From a virus: DNA of 38,529 bases. Below the pieces are notes generated by a model. It searched no databases. It worked only from the letters and a program-made list of their open reading frames with translations, and was not told the DNA's origin. Position 1 is the first letter of the stretch; each line of letters starts with the position of its first letter. The position numbers and the translations under genes are program-made. The stretch covers positions 1 through 38,529 of the IMG/VR virus record IMGVR_UViG_3300025141_016741; one strand, given 5' to 3'. Below are positions 16,538 to 23,805 of this stretch, in pieces.

Positions 16538-17350
16538 ATGCCTGCAGTTGTTAGAAATATATTTGAAAATTATGTCAAGGAGAGATTTGACTTAGAGGAT
16601 TGTATAGCTGTCAATAATGGAACAGCAGCACTAATAGCACCTCTTTGGTCGCTTGATCTAGGTCCCGGAGATGAGGTTATAACTACCCCTTTTACTTTTA
16701 TTGCAACAGCTAACGCAATTGTAATAGCTGGTGCCAAGCCAGTATTTGTAGACATAGACCCAGAAACTTATCTCATTGATCCTAAGAAAATTGAGGATGC
16801 AATAACACCCAATACAAAAGCAATTATCCCTGTTCATCTTTACGGAAGAATTTGTGAAATGGAAAAGATTAATGAAATCGCCAAGAGAAATAATTTAGTT
16901 GTGATTGAAGATACAGCCCAAGCATTTGGGGCGGAATCAAAAACAGGAAAATATGCTGGTATGATGTCAGATGCTGGCACATTTTCTTTTTATAAAACAA
17001 AGAATATATCTACTTTTGAAGGGGGGATGATTTGCATACCAAAAGGATCGATGCTAGACTCAAGAAAGATTAGGTCTATTTGCGATCAAGGGCAGGTTGG
17101 CAAGTATCATCATGAATATATTGGTTTTAACTTTCGCTTGGCTGAGCCCTTATGCTTGATGGCATTAGAACAGATGAAAATTCATATGACAGGAATTAAG
17201 GCAGAGCTAGGGATTAGAGGGCCAGAACAAGGTCATTATCCCAACGTTGTCTACGACCAGCCGTCTTATAAGAGACTAGGATTTTCCGGAAACTGTCCTA
17301 TAGCAGAAAAAGTGGCTCAAAAAATTAGAAGGAATCAAGAAGAAAAATGA
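16538..17350 (+). CDS. Shortened DegT/DnrJ/EryC1 aminotransferase
   Basis: A 270-residue PLP enzyme-like protein, about 100 residues below the family norm. VNNGTAALIAPLWSLDLGPG (26-45), TTPFTFIATANAI and VVIEDTAQAFGA (with D125) are typical, and FSFYKTKNISTFEGGM carries the PLP Lys (K155). After LEQMKIHMTGIK, roughly 80 residues present in relatives seem to be missing; the frame resumes at HYPNVVYDQPSYKR and GNCPIAEKVA. The usual C-terminal helix (about 30 residues) and the first 20-30 residues are also absent. The frame is continuous, so this is a compact or degenerate enzyme rather than a frameshift. Sugar transamination is uncertain because of the losses. Confidence 0.7.
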   Translation: MPAVVRNIFENYVKERFDLEDCIAVNNGTAALIAPLWSLDLGPGDEVITTPFTFIATANAIVIAGAKPVFVDIDPETYLIDPKKIEDAITPNTKAIIPVHLYGRICEMEKINEIAKRNNLVVIEDTAQAFGAESKTGKYAGMMSDAGTFSFYKTKNISTFEGGMICIPKGSMLDSRKIRSICDQGQVGKYHHEYIGFNFRLAEPLCLMALEQMKIHMTGIKAELGIRGPEQGHYPNVVYDQPSYKRLGFSGNCPIAEKVAQKIRRNQEEK

Positions 17351-18297
17351 AAATATATGTAGTGACAAGAAAAAAAGACGCTGACAACTTTATGCCCTGG
17401 AAAGAAACAGAAGTTCCTGTCAATAAGTTGTCTGATCTTGGCGCAATTCACATTCATGATGAGAAGTTTTTTGAATCTGAAATTGCTAACGTAAGTGAAG
17501 AAGATACAGTTATTATCTACATCGGCTTGACCAAAGAAGAGCATAAGAAAAAGCTAAAAGACTTAAAGTGCACAAAAGTATTGCGCTCCATGGACGCAAA
17601 AAATACAGACGGTATAGTACATCGAAGAAATCTAGAGTTTCACGAAGAAGTAGGAAGGTTTGACTATTGGCTTATCGGAATTCCTAACGAGAAATACAAC
17701 TCTGTCCTTAGCGAAAGAGGAATCAATGGAATAAACTTTACTCATTGCACAAACTTTGACGATATCGATGAGCCTGAAAATGTATTTGCGCAGAAGCAGG
17801 CTGATGTTATTGTAAGCGGCCAGATGCATGAAACATGTTATCCAGTTAGATGGAAAGTCTATCAGGCACTTACTCAAACAAATGAGATAAGAGGAATGCT
17901 CTTGCCGCACCCCGGATATGAGAGAGATGCTTTGAGGCACCCATATGTTGGAGATGCTTACGTCGAATTTTGTAAAAATTTTTGGTCTGGCGCTGTAGGG
18001 ACCGGTCATGCAGACGGACTTCATATGAAATTTCTTGAGTTTGCTAAATCATACACATTGCCTCTGGGAAATACACCAACCTACATGGACGAAGCATGTG
18101 CCAAGGAAGTTTTAGCAGTTGGTTTAGGCGAACCCTTCGACGAAACAAATAAAATATTGAAAGATATTTTGTCGAATAAGGCAGCGCTAAAAGAAAGAAT
18201 AATAAGATATTCACAAGCTGTTAGGAATGCATATGATGTCAATGTTGTTGTTCCAGATGTTTACGACAAAATTTTGAACAAGAAGTTTGATTTCTAA
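17347..18297 (+). CDS. Possible GT-B-like glycosyltransferase
   Basis: A 316-residue protein that I cannot place firmly. EDTVIIYIGLTKEE and CTKVLRSMDAKN read as an N-terminal Rossmann-like half. QADVIVSGQMHETCYPVRWK and PLGNTPTYMDEACAKEVLAV look like the donor domain and C-terminal loop of CgeB-type or GT1_2-type glycosyltransferases. The end LKERIIRYSQAVRNAYDV is the typical closing helix of such proteins. It lacks an obvious E-x7-E. It starts inside the aminotransferase stop (ATGA) and is followed by the sugar dehydrogenase. Glycosyltransferase is the best guess from the closing half. Confidence 0.4.
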   Translation: MKIYVVTRKKDADNFMPWKETEVPVNKLSDLGAIHIHDEKFFESEIANVSEEDTVIIYIGLTKEEHKKKLKDLKCTKVLRSMDAKNTDGIVHRRNLEFHEEVGRFDYWLIGIPNEKYNSVLSERGINGINFTHCTNFDDIDEPENVFAQKQADVIVSGQMHETCYPVRWKVYQALTQTNEIRGMLLPHPGYERDALRHPYVGDAYVEFCKNFWSGAVGTGHADGLHMKFLEFAKSYTLPLGNTPTYMDEACAKEVLAVGLGEPFDETNKILKDILSNKAALKERIIRYSQAVRNAYDVNVVVPDVYDKILNKKFDF

Positions 18298-18309
18298 AAA
18301 AGGGTAAAA

Positions 18310-19266
18310 ATGAAAAAGAGGACAAAGAGCATCGCAGTCATCGGCCAAGGATTTGTCGGTGGATCAATTACAACTGTGATGAATGAAAGAGGTTTTAGAG
18401 TTTTTAGTCATGACAAGGCTGGAAAGATAGCTGATGGCGGAGAAACCCCTGGCTGTTTAGTTCCGGGAAAAGAAACATTGGCCAGCTTTGTATCAGCATG
18501 CGAAAATACAGCAGGGTTTACTGGAGTTTACTTTGTGTGCTTGCCTACACCAATGAAAGAGTCAGGAGAGGCTGATCTTTCAATAGTTGAATCAGTTCTT
18601 TTAGATATTTCTTCTACAGAAGGAAATAAAAAGAGGATAGCTGTTGTAAAGTCCACTGTCCCGCCAGGTAGCACACAAAAGTGGAACGAGATGGTTGGTG
18701 AAAATTTATCAATTATTTTTAATCCAGAGTTTCTAACGGAGGCAAATGCTCTCAATGACATGCGTAATCAAGATAGAATAGTTTTGGGCGGCCCAAGACC
18801 TCACATCAACAAAGTAAGAAATATATTCCAAAGAGCTTTTCCGGATGTGCCTATTATAAAAACTTCTTCAACCACAGCTGAAATGGTAAAGTATGTAACA
18901 AACGTACACTTGGCATCAAAAGTTGCGCTAGCAAACGAGTTTTACCAAATTTGTGTAGCGTTAGACAAGAACGGTGGAGATGTTGACTATGACAAAGTAA
19001 TTGAGTATGCTACATTTGATAGACGGTTAGGCAATTCTCACTGGAGAGTTCCTGGGCCAATGCCAGCAGATGACACTGGCGATCCTGCATTTGGTTTTGG
19101 GGGTTCTTGTTTTGTAAAAGACCTCAATGCTCTAATGTATCAAGCTAAATCTTTGGGAGTTGATCCTAAAGTAATGACAGGAGTTTGGCAAAAAAATTTA
19201 GAAGTTCGTCCTCAAAGAGACTGGGAATGTCTAAAGGGGAGAGCTATTTCTGAGGAAGAAGAATGA
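18310..19266 (+). CDS. UDP-glucose/GDP-mannose dehydrogenase family protein, C-terminally short
   Basis: A 318-residue NAD-dependent nucleotide-sugar dehydrogenase. IAVIGQGFVGGSI is the NAD loop and VYFVCLPTPMKESG the family strand. AVVKSTVPPGSTQKW and FNPEFLTEANAL carry the active-site Thr and Glu. KYVTNVHLASKVALANE has the catalytic Lys/Asn helix. FGFGGSCFVKDLNAL holds the catalytic Cys (C267), with Val in place of the usual Pro. Normal members are about 390-440 residues, so most of the third, nucleotide-binding domain is missing. All residues of the two-step oxidation to the uronate seem kept. It overlaps the next SDR gene by ATGA, suggesting the uronate is epimerised next. Confidence 0.8.
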   Translation: MKKRTKSIAVIGQGFVGGSITTVMNERGFRVFSHDKAGKIADGGETPGCLVPGKETLASFVSACENTAGFTGVYFVCLPTPMKESGEADLSIVESVLLDISSTEGNKKRIAVVKSTVPPGSTQKWNEMVGENLSIIFNPEFLTEANALNDMRNQDRIVLGGPRPHINKVRNIFQRAFPDVPIIKTSSTTAEMVKYVTNVHLASKVALANEFYQICVALDKNGGDVDYDKVIEYATFDRRLGNSHWRVPGPMPADDTGDPAFGFGGSCFVKDLNALMYQAKSLGVDPKVMTGVWQKNLEVRPQRDWECLKGRAISEEEE

Positions 19267-20135
19267 AAGTTTTAGTGACGGGCGGCCTAGGATTTGTTGG
19301 ATCACACTTAGTAGATCACTTATGTGATTTAGGACATGAAGTTTTTGTATGGGACAATTTATGTACAGAATCAGCATCAGAAGACTACATGAGAGAAGAT
19401 GTTGTATATACAAAAAAAGACGTTAGAAATATTTGTGATGATGAACATCCTGACTATGAAGTAATTTATCACTTAGCTGCTTATGCAAGAATTCAGCCCT
19501 CCTTTGAAATGCCGCTTGAGTATCTTTCAAATGACATCATGGGCACTGCTGCTATTTGTGAGTTAGCTAGAAAGCTAGGAAGCAGAGTTGTCTATGCCGG
19601 ATCTTCGTCAGCATATGGAGGTCCCATGCTCAATCCTTACGCATTTGCTAAATACACAGGAGAGCAAGTTTGTCAAATGTACAAGGAAGTCTATCAAATG
19701 AGCACAGTCACAGCTAGATTTTTCAATGTTTACGGAGACCGACAGCCAACCACAGGAAAATGGGCTACTGTCGTTGGCATTTTTGAAGAGCAGACAAAAA
19801 ATATGCAGCCTCTTACAATTACTGGCGACGGCGATCAAAGGCGAGATTTTACTCATGTGTCTGATATAGTTTCAGGATTTGCTGCCCTAGGACATAAAGA
19901 CTGGAGTCAGGATGATAAAATGTTGGTTTTCAATATCGGCACAGGCGAAAATCATTCTATTAATGAATTAGCTGATATGTTCACCGGCGAAAAATCTTAC
20001 ATACCTGCTCGTCCAGGTGAAGCTAGGGATACTTTGGCGGACAATAGTATGCTAAAAAGTTGCACTGACTGGAAGCCTTCTACACTAGTCACTGAATATG
20101 TACAAAGTTTTATTGATTCTGTGAAAAAAAACTAG
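19263..20135 (+). CDS. SDR nucleotide-sugar epimerase/dehydratase
   Basis: A 290-residue extended SDR. VLVTGGLGFVGSHLVDHL is the NAD loop, followed by an acidic VWDN. VIYHLAAYARIQPSFE is the family strand, VYAGSSSAYGG the Ser strand, and PYAFAKYTGEQVCQ has the catalytic Tyr-x3-Lys. ARFFNVYGDRQP and RDFTHVSDIV are the later motifs of the GalE/UDP-glucuronate-epimerase group. Direct coupling to a UDP-sugar dehydrogenase gene suggests it works on the uronate product (epimerase or decarboxylase), but the family cannot be split here. It is the last gene before a change of function and a 20-base gap. Confidence 0.8.
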   Translation: MKVLVTGGLGFVGSHLVDHLCDLGHEVFVWDNLCTESASEDYMREDVVYTKKDVRNICDDEHPDYEVIYHLAAYARIQPSFEMPLEYLSNDIMGTAAICELARKLGSRVVYAGSSSAYGGPMLNPYAFAKYTGEQVCQMYKEVYQMSTVTARFFNVYGDRQPTTGKWATVVGIFEEQTKNMQPLTITGDGDQRRDFTHVSDIVSGFAALGHKDWSQDDKMLVFNIGTGENHSINELADMFTGEKSYIPARPGEARDTLADNSMLKSCTDWKPSTLVTEYVQSFIDSVKKN

Positions 20136-20140
20136 TTATG

Positions 20141-20149
20141 TGATATAAT
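20141..20149 (+). promoter_or_regulatory. Extended -10 promoter (TGnTATAAT) at the nuclease start
   Basis: TGATATAAT matches the extended -10 consensus TGnTATAAT, 6 bases upstream of the nuclease ATG. If used by a host-type sigma70, transcription would start almost at the ATG, giving a leaderless or near-leaderless message. No good -35 and no ribosome-binding site are present. It lies in the 20-base gap after the glycan genes. A phage-specific promoter type is also possible. Confidence 0.35.
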
Positions 20150-20155
20150 AATATC

Positions 20156-21022
20156 ATGGAAACGATTCAAGAAAGTATTAAAGAACTACCCTTATTAAAG
20201 AACGGCAAACCGCATATTTCCTACTCAGAAGTAAGCATGTGGAGTGCATGTCCATGGAAGCATAAGCTAACATATATTGACAAGCTTTCTAAGTTTGAAG
20301 ATAGTCCTTATCTAGACTATGGAACAATATTACATGATGCCCTTGAGAGCTTCCTAAACGGGAAACCAATCGATATTGAAGAAGTTCATAAAAAGATTGT
20401 AAAAGCCTGGGAAGTAAAAGGGTTTGATACCCAAGAGTTTGTTGTTCGTCAAACTCAAAGATCAGACTCACAAGGCTGGAAATACAAACATGTAAACTTA
20501 GAAGGCTGGTTAGCATCAGCTAAAAATAGTTTGGAGCAGTTACCAACTTTCTTGGAAGAAAATTTTCCAGGATGGAAACCTGTTGCGGCAGAGCATAATC
20601 TATATGAATCAGTTGAAAATCAAAAAGAAGGATTCTTTAAAGGTTTCATAGACTGTATAATTGAGCTTCCTAATGGCAAGCATGTTGTCATCGATTGGAA
20701 GACTGCAGGTCCAAGAGGGTGGAACAGAGACAAGAAGCGAGACTTTCTCGTCCAAGCGCAGCTAGTTCTTTATAAGCATTATTGGATGAAACTTACTGGA
20801 AAAGCATCAAGAGACGTCAAGACTGCATTTGTTCTTCTCAAGCGTGATAGCAAGCCAGGAAAGTCTATGGGAATGGTAGAAGTCTCATCAGGCCCTAAGT
20901 CTTTAGAAAAAGCAAACAAATTAGTTTCTAGTATGCTAAAAGGTATGAAGACCGGAATGATTCTCAAAAATCGTCTATCGTGTCGATTTTGTGAGTTCGC
21001 TAATACGGAGCATTGCCCTTAG
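20156..21022 (+). CDS. PD-(D/E)XK nuclease with probable Fe-S cluster (RecB/Cas4/AddB-type)
   Basis: A 288-residue nuclease. The active site can be read in order: LDYGTILHDALESF (GxxxH), FKGFIDCIIELPNG (Asp), VVIDWKTAGP (DxK core), and LVQAQLVLYKHYW (QxxxY). Four cysteines fit the 4Fe-4S arrangement of Cas4/AddB/Exo5-type nucleases: C32 near the N-terminus (WSACPWKHK) and CRFCEFANTEHC at the C-terminus (C276, C279, C287). Phage proteins of this type trim DNA ends in recombination or replication, or degrade host DNA. It is the only nucleic-acid enzyme in the first 23 kb. The start at 20156 keeps the whole SYSEVSMW segment; no ribosome-binding site is seen. Confidence 0.85.
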   Translation: METIQESIKELPLLKNGKPHISYSEVSMWSACPWKHKLTYIDKLSKFEDSPYLDYGTILHDALESFLNGKPIDIEEVHKKIVKAWEVKGFDTQEFVVRQTQRSDSQGWKYKHVNLEGWLASAKNSLEQLPTFLEENFPGWKPVAAEHNLYESVENQKEGFFKGFIDCIIELPNGKHVVIDWKTAGPRGWNRDKKRDFLVQAQLVLYKHYWMKLTGKASRDVKTAFVLLKRDSKPGKSMGMVEVSSGPKSLEKANKLVSSMLKGMKTGMILKNRLSCRFCEFANTEHCP

Positions 21023-21034
21023 ATATATATATCT
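21021..21034. repeat. Perfect 14-bp AT palindrome
   Basis: AGATATATATATCT reads the same on both strands and overlaps the nuclease stop codon. It lies at the start of a 57-base gap before the next glycosyltransferase gene. It could be a protein-binding site or a chance AT run; there is no GC stem or T-tract, so it is not a classical terminator. Confidence 0.4.
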
Positions 21035-21039
21035 CGTTA

Positions 21040-21070
21040 TTGATTTTACTATCTTGCCCGCAGAGATAAT
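21040..21070 (+). promoter_or_regulatory. Possible sigma70-like promoter upstream of the glycosyltransferase
   Basis: TTGATT at 21040-21045 and GATAAT at 21065-21070 with a 19-base spacer give a fair -35/-10 pair. The predicted start of transcription near 21077 falls 3 bases before the ATG at 21080. The element ATAATATTTCAT here resembles ATAATATCAT at the nuclease start. Confidence 0.3.
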
Positions 21071-21079
21071 ATTTCATCA

Positions 21080-22330
21080 ATGAGTACAATATCCAAGAAA
21101 AAAATACTAATGCTGTCTGATCATGCTTTGAGCACATCAGGCGTTGGCTGCCAAAGTCGATTTTTAATCGATGGGCTTTTGAAAAAAGGCTGCTGGTCAG
21201 TTCGACAGTTTGGCGCTGCTATGAAGCACAATAGCTACGATACAGTCGTAGTTAATCCTGACTTTGTTATTAAGCCCATAGACGGATTTGGTAACAGGGA
21301 GATGCTTTTACAGGCGCTGGCGACAGAAAAACCCGATGTTTTGTTTCTTTTTACAGATCCTAGATTTTTTATTTATGTCTGGGAGATGCACGATGAGATC
21401 AACAAGATCTGCCCTATTGCTTACTGGCATGTGTGGGATAATCGTCCAGCACCGTTCTTCAATAAAGTTCTTTATGAAGCGACTGATCTTATAAACTGTC
21501 ATAGTCATTTGACATATGAAGTAGTAAATGAGATCCTTCCTGGCAGGGCTAACTTTATTCCGCATGCTTTACCAGAAGAAATATTTTACCCCCTAACAGA
21601 AGAGCAAAAGAAACAGCATAAAACTAGCGTTTTAGGGCCTCATAGAGCTGATCATTTTACTGTTTTCTGGGTTAATAGAAATGCCAGACGAAAGAGGCCT
21701 GCTGATCTTCTAGAAGCATGGTCTAAATTTATGAGACGCATTGAAGCTGAAGGCAACAATGATGCAACTCTTTTAATGCATACTGATCCTTTAGACGGAG
21801 AGGGCCCAAATCTATTGGTCTGCACAGAAACGCTAGATATTGTAGAAAGTGTGGTGTTTTCCAACCAACGCGTAGAATTTGATAGAATGAATATTCTACA
21901 CAATATAACAGACTGCTGTATCAATATTGCCTATGCTGAAGGGTTTGGGCTGGCCACGCTCGAGGCTATGCAAGTAGGTAATCCTGTAATCGCTGTCAAA
22001 ACAGGAGGGCTTACCCGTCAAGCTGAAGATCACAGAGATGGTTCTCATAACGGCATTGCACTAGATGTGGAAATGCAATCTTTAGTTGGGTCACAAATGG
22101 TTCCATATATCTATGAAGATTATGTAAGCACTGACACAATAGCAGATTCATTGTATGAAATGTATAAAATGGGACCAGAAAAGAGAAAGGAACTCGGTGA
22201 CAAAGCTAGAAAATATGTGCAATCTGAGTTTGCTTTGCAGAATACTATAGATAAATGGCATGATACTTTATGGGATTTGACAGAAAACTATGAGCTTGAT
22301 GGAAAGTTTTGCTTAGAGGAGATAAAATAG
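21080..22330 (+). CDS. GT-B glycosyltransferase (family 4)
   Basis: A full-length 416-residue family 4 glycosyltransferase, clearly longer than those of the first block. ILMLSDHALSTSGVGCQSRF is the N-terminal strand and glycine loop. PDVLFLFTDPRFFIYVWEMH is in the acceptor domain. FTVFWVNRNARRKRPADLLE begins the donor domain with the basic patch that binds phosphate. AYAEGFGLATLEAMQVGNPV is the E-x7-E site, followed by AVKTGG. The C-terminal helix KARKYVQSEF packs back on the fold as usual. It is separated from the nuclease by 57 bases and coupled by TAGTG to the next GT. It may glycosylate a virion or surface component; unproven. Confidence 0.85.
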   Translation: MSTISKKKILMLSDHALSTSGVGCQSRFLIDGLLKKGCWSVRQFGAAMKHNSYDTVVVNPDFVIKPIDGFGNREMLLQALATEKPDVLFLFTDPRFFIYVWEMHDEINKICPIAYWHVWDNRPAPFFNKVLYEATDLINCHSHLTYEVVNEILPGRANFIPHALPEEIFYPLTEEQKKQHKTSVLGPHRADHFTVFWVNRNARRKRPADLLEAWSKFMRRIEAEGNNDATLLMHTDPLDGEGPNLLVCTETLDIVESVVFSNQRVEFDRMNILHNITDCCINIAYAEGFGLATLEAMQVGNPVIAVKTGGLTRQAEDHRDGSHNGIALDVEMQSLVGSQMVPYIYEDYVSTDTIADSLYEMYKMGPEKRKELGDKARKYVQSEFALQNTIDKWHDTLWDLTENYELDGKFCLEEIK

Positions 22331-23499
22331 TGAAGCGTGTATTAGTAAGAGGACCGCTGCTGTCACAATCAGGGTATGGTGAGCATTGCCGTCAAATCTT
22401 TCAGTTTTGTGAAACTCAAAAAAACTGGCAAGTGTCAGCACAGATTACGCCCTGGGGTATTACCCCATGGGTGATAAATTCAGAATTTGAAGGTGGTCTG
22501 TATGGAAGAATTATGGAAAAGTCAAGTGTGCCGACCGACGCAAAATTTGATATCACTTTTCAAGTACAGCTTCCTAACGAATGGGATCCGTCTGTAGGAA
22601 AATATAATGTGGGAGTTACTGCAGGAGTTGAAACGGATAGATGTTCTGTAGAATGGGCAACACTGCATAGAGAAAAAATGGACATGATGATTGTTCCTAG
22701 CGAGTTTTCAAAGAGAGCTTTTTTAAAGTCTGGGACCGGTAGAGAAAAGACACCAATTCATGTTGTGCCCGAAGCGTATTATGCTGACCTTGTAAATGAA
22801 CCTACGAGCGATGTTCTTGAAAATGTTACAACTAGCAAGAACTTTCTAATGGTGGGCGCTCTCGTTAGCGAAAATCCCAATGCTGATCGAAAAAATTTAG
22901 TAAACAGCATCAATTGGTTTATGCATGCCTTTCATAATAAAAAGGACGTAGGTCTAATAGTCAAAACTACCAAAGGAAGAGATACTTCTATTGATAGAGA
23001 GATCATTCGAAAAATGATGAAGCAAATTAGAAAGTCATCAGGCGCCGGAAGCTTTCCTAAGCTCTATATGCTTCATGGTTCAATGACTCGTCAAGAAATG
23101 ACAAGCTTATATAAGAGTGAAAAGATTTGTGCATTAGCTAGCGCTTCTAGAGGCGAAGGCTTTGGGCTACCTATGCTAGAAGCTGCTGTATGCGGATTAC
23201 CTGTGGTCGCCACAGACTGGTCAGCATACACAGAGTTTTTGTCAGGCCCTAGTTTTCTAAGAGTCAAGTACGATCTAAAATCCCTTGATCCTTCTAGAGT
23301 TGATGATAGAATTTTTGTAAAAAATGCCCAATGGGCTGAAGCTAGGCCAGGAAACTTTAAAAGAAAGCTAAAAATGGCCCTAGAGCAAAACGATATGCTC
23401 AAAGAAAAAGCACAGTCTCTTAGTAAAAAACTTCTAGAGACACACAGCCTTAAAAGGCTTTTTGATGAGTATAGAAGCATACTGTCAGAAGTAATGTGA
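22330..23499 (+). CDS. GT-B glycosyltransferase (family 4)
   Basis: A 389-residue glycosyltransferase. KRVLVRGPLLSQSGYGEHCR is the N-terminal strand and glycine loop. NVGVTAGVETDRCSVEWA is in the acceptor domain. FLMVGALVSENPNADRKNLV opens the donor domain, and ASRGEGFGLPMLEAAVCGLP carries the E-x7-E site followed by VATDWSAYTEFL. The start is the GTG at 22330, preceded by AGGAG 8 bases upstream and sharing its G with the upstream TAG; an in-frame alternative at 22309 lacks this site. Together with the preceding GT it forms a two-gene unit next to the late sigma factor. Confidence 0.85.
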   Translation: MKRVLVRGPLLSQSGYGEHCRQIFQFCETQKNWQVSAQITPWGITPWVINSEFEGGLYGRIMEKSSVPTDAKFDITFQVQLPNEWDPSVGKYNVGVTAGVETDRCSVEWATLHREKMDMMIVPSEFSKRAFLKSGTGREKTPIHVVPEAYYADLVNEPTSDVLENVTTSKNFLMVGALVSENPNADRKNLVNSINWFMHAFHNKKDVGLIVKTTKGRDTSIDREIIRKMMKQIRKSSGAGSFPKLYMLHGSMTRQEMTSLYKSEKICALASASRGEGFGLPMLEAAVCGLPVVATDWSAYTEFLSGPSFLRVKYDLKSLDPSRVDDRIFVKNAQWAEARPGNFKRKLKMALEQNDMLKEKAQSLSKKLLETHSLKRLFDEYRSILSEVM

Positions 23500-23508
23500 G
23501 GATCTTAG

Positions 23509-23805
23509 ATGGAGTACGCTGTAGTAATATTGAGCATTTTTCTATGTACGTCAGTTTATAAGAATGTTACATTAGGGCTTACTATCTTAAGATTAGAAGA
23601 TACAATTGAAGAAAGTTTAGATGTAATAGAAGAGAAGTACTCAATAATGAGTGAAATATTAAAGAGGCCCCTGTTCTTTGATAGTCCTGAGGTCAAGTCT
23701 GTTGTTAGAGAGATTCGTGCCGTTAGAGCTTCTCTTCATAGCGTTGCAGCCGCTTTAGAGAAGAATGCAAATGAAAGTATCGAAGAAGAGGTGTCTGATA
23801 TATGA
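23509..23805 (+). CDS. Small protein with N-terminal membrane anchor
   Basis: A 98-residue protein of unknown function. Residues 1-27 are hydrophobic (YAVVILSIFLCTSVYKNVTL), enough for one membrane segment or an uncleaved signal anchor. The remainder is highly charged and helical, with regular heptad-like spacing (LEDTIEESLDVIEEKY, VVREIRAVRASLHSVAAALE), so a coiled coil is likely. A good ribosome-binding site (GAGG) precedes the ATG. It overlaps the sigma factor gene by ATGA and so is expressed with it. It is not a recognised holin or spanin, although a single-span anchor plus coiled coil would not exclude lysis or membrane roles. Confidence 0.6.
   Translation: MEYAVVILSIFLCTSVYKNVTLGLTILRLEDTIEESLDVIEEKYSIMSEILKRPLFFDSPEVKSVVREIRAVRASLHSVAAALEKNANESIEEEVSDI

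Noticed and set aside
16538-17350. Frameshift as the cause of the short aminotransferase
   Set aside because: The frame is continuous, family motifs resume in the same frame after the gap, and the next gene overlaps the stop normally, so an in-frame deletion fits better.
21021-21034. AT palindrome as a transcription terminator
   Set aside because: It has no GC pairs and no T-tract after it. Kept only as a repeat/possible binding site.
23446-23463. Hairpin AGCCT-TAAA-AGGCT followed by four T, terminator-like
   Set aside because: It is inside the coding sequence of a glycosyltransferase, the stem has only five pairs and the T-tract is short. A chance match is more likely, although it sits near the border to the late genes.
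1-23499. Glycosyltransferases as a DNA hypermodification system (as in T4 hmC glucosylation)
   Set aside because: No nucleotide hydroxymethylase, dCMP-modifying or DNA-binding glucosyltransferase is visible, and the enzymes present make and activate sugars of polysaccharide type.
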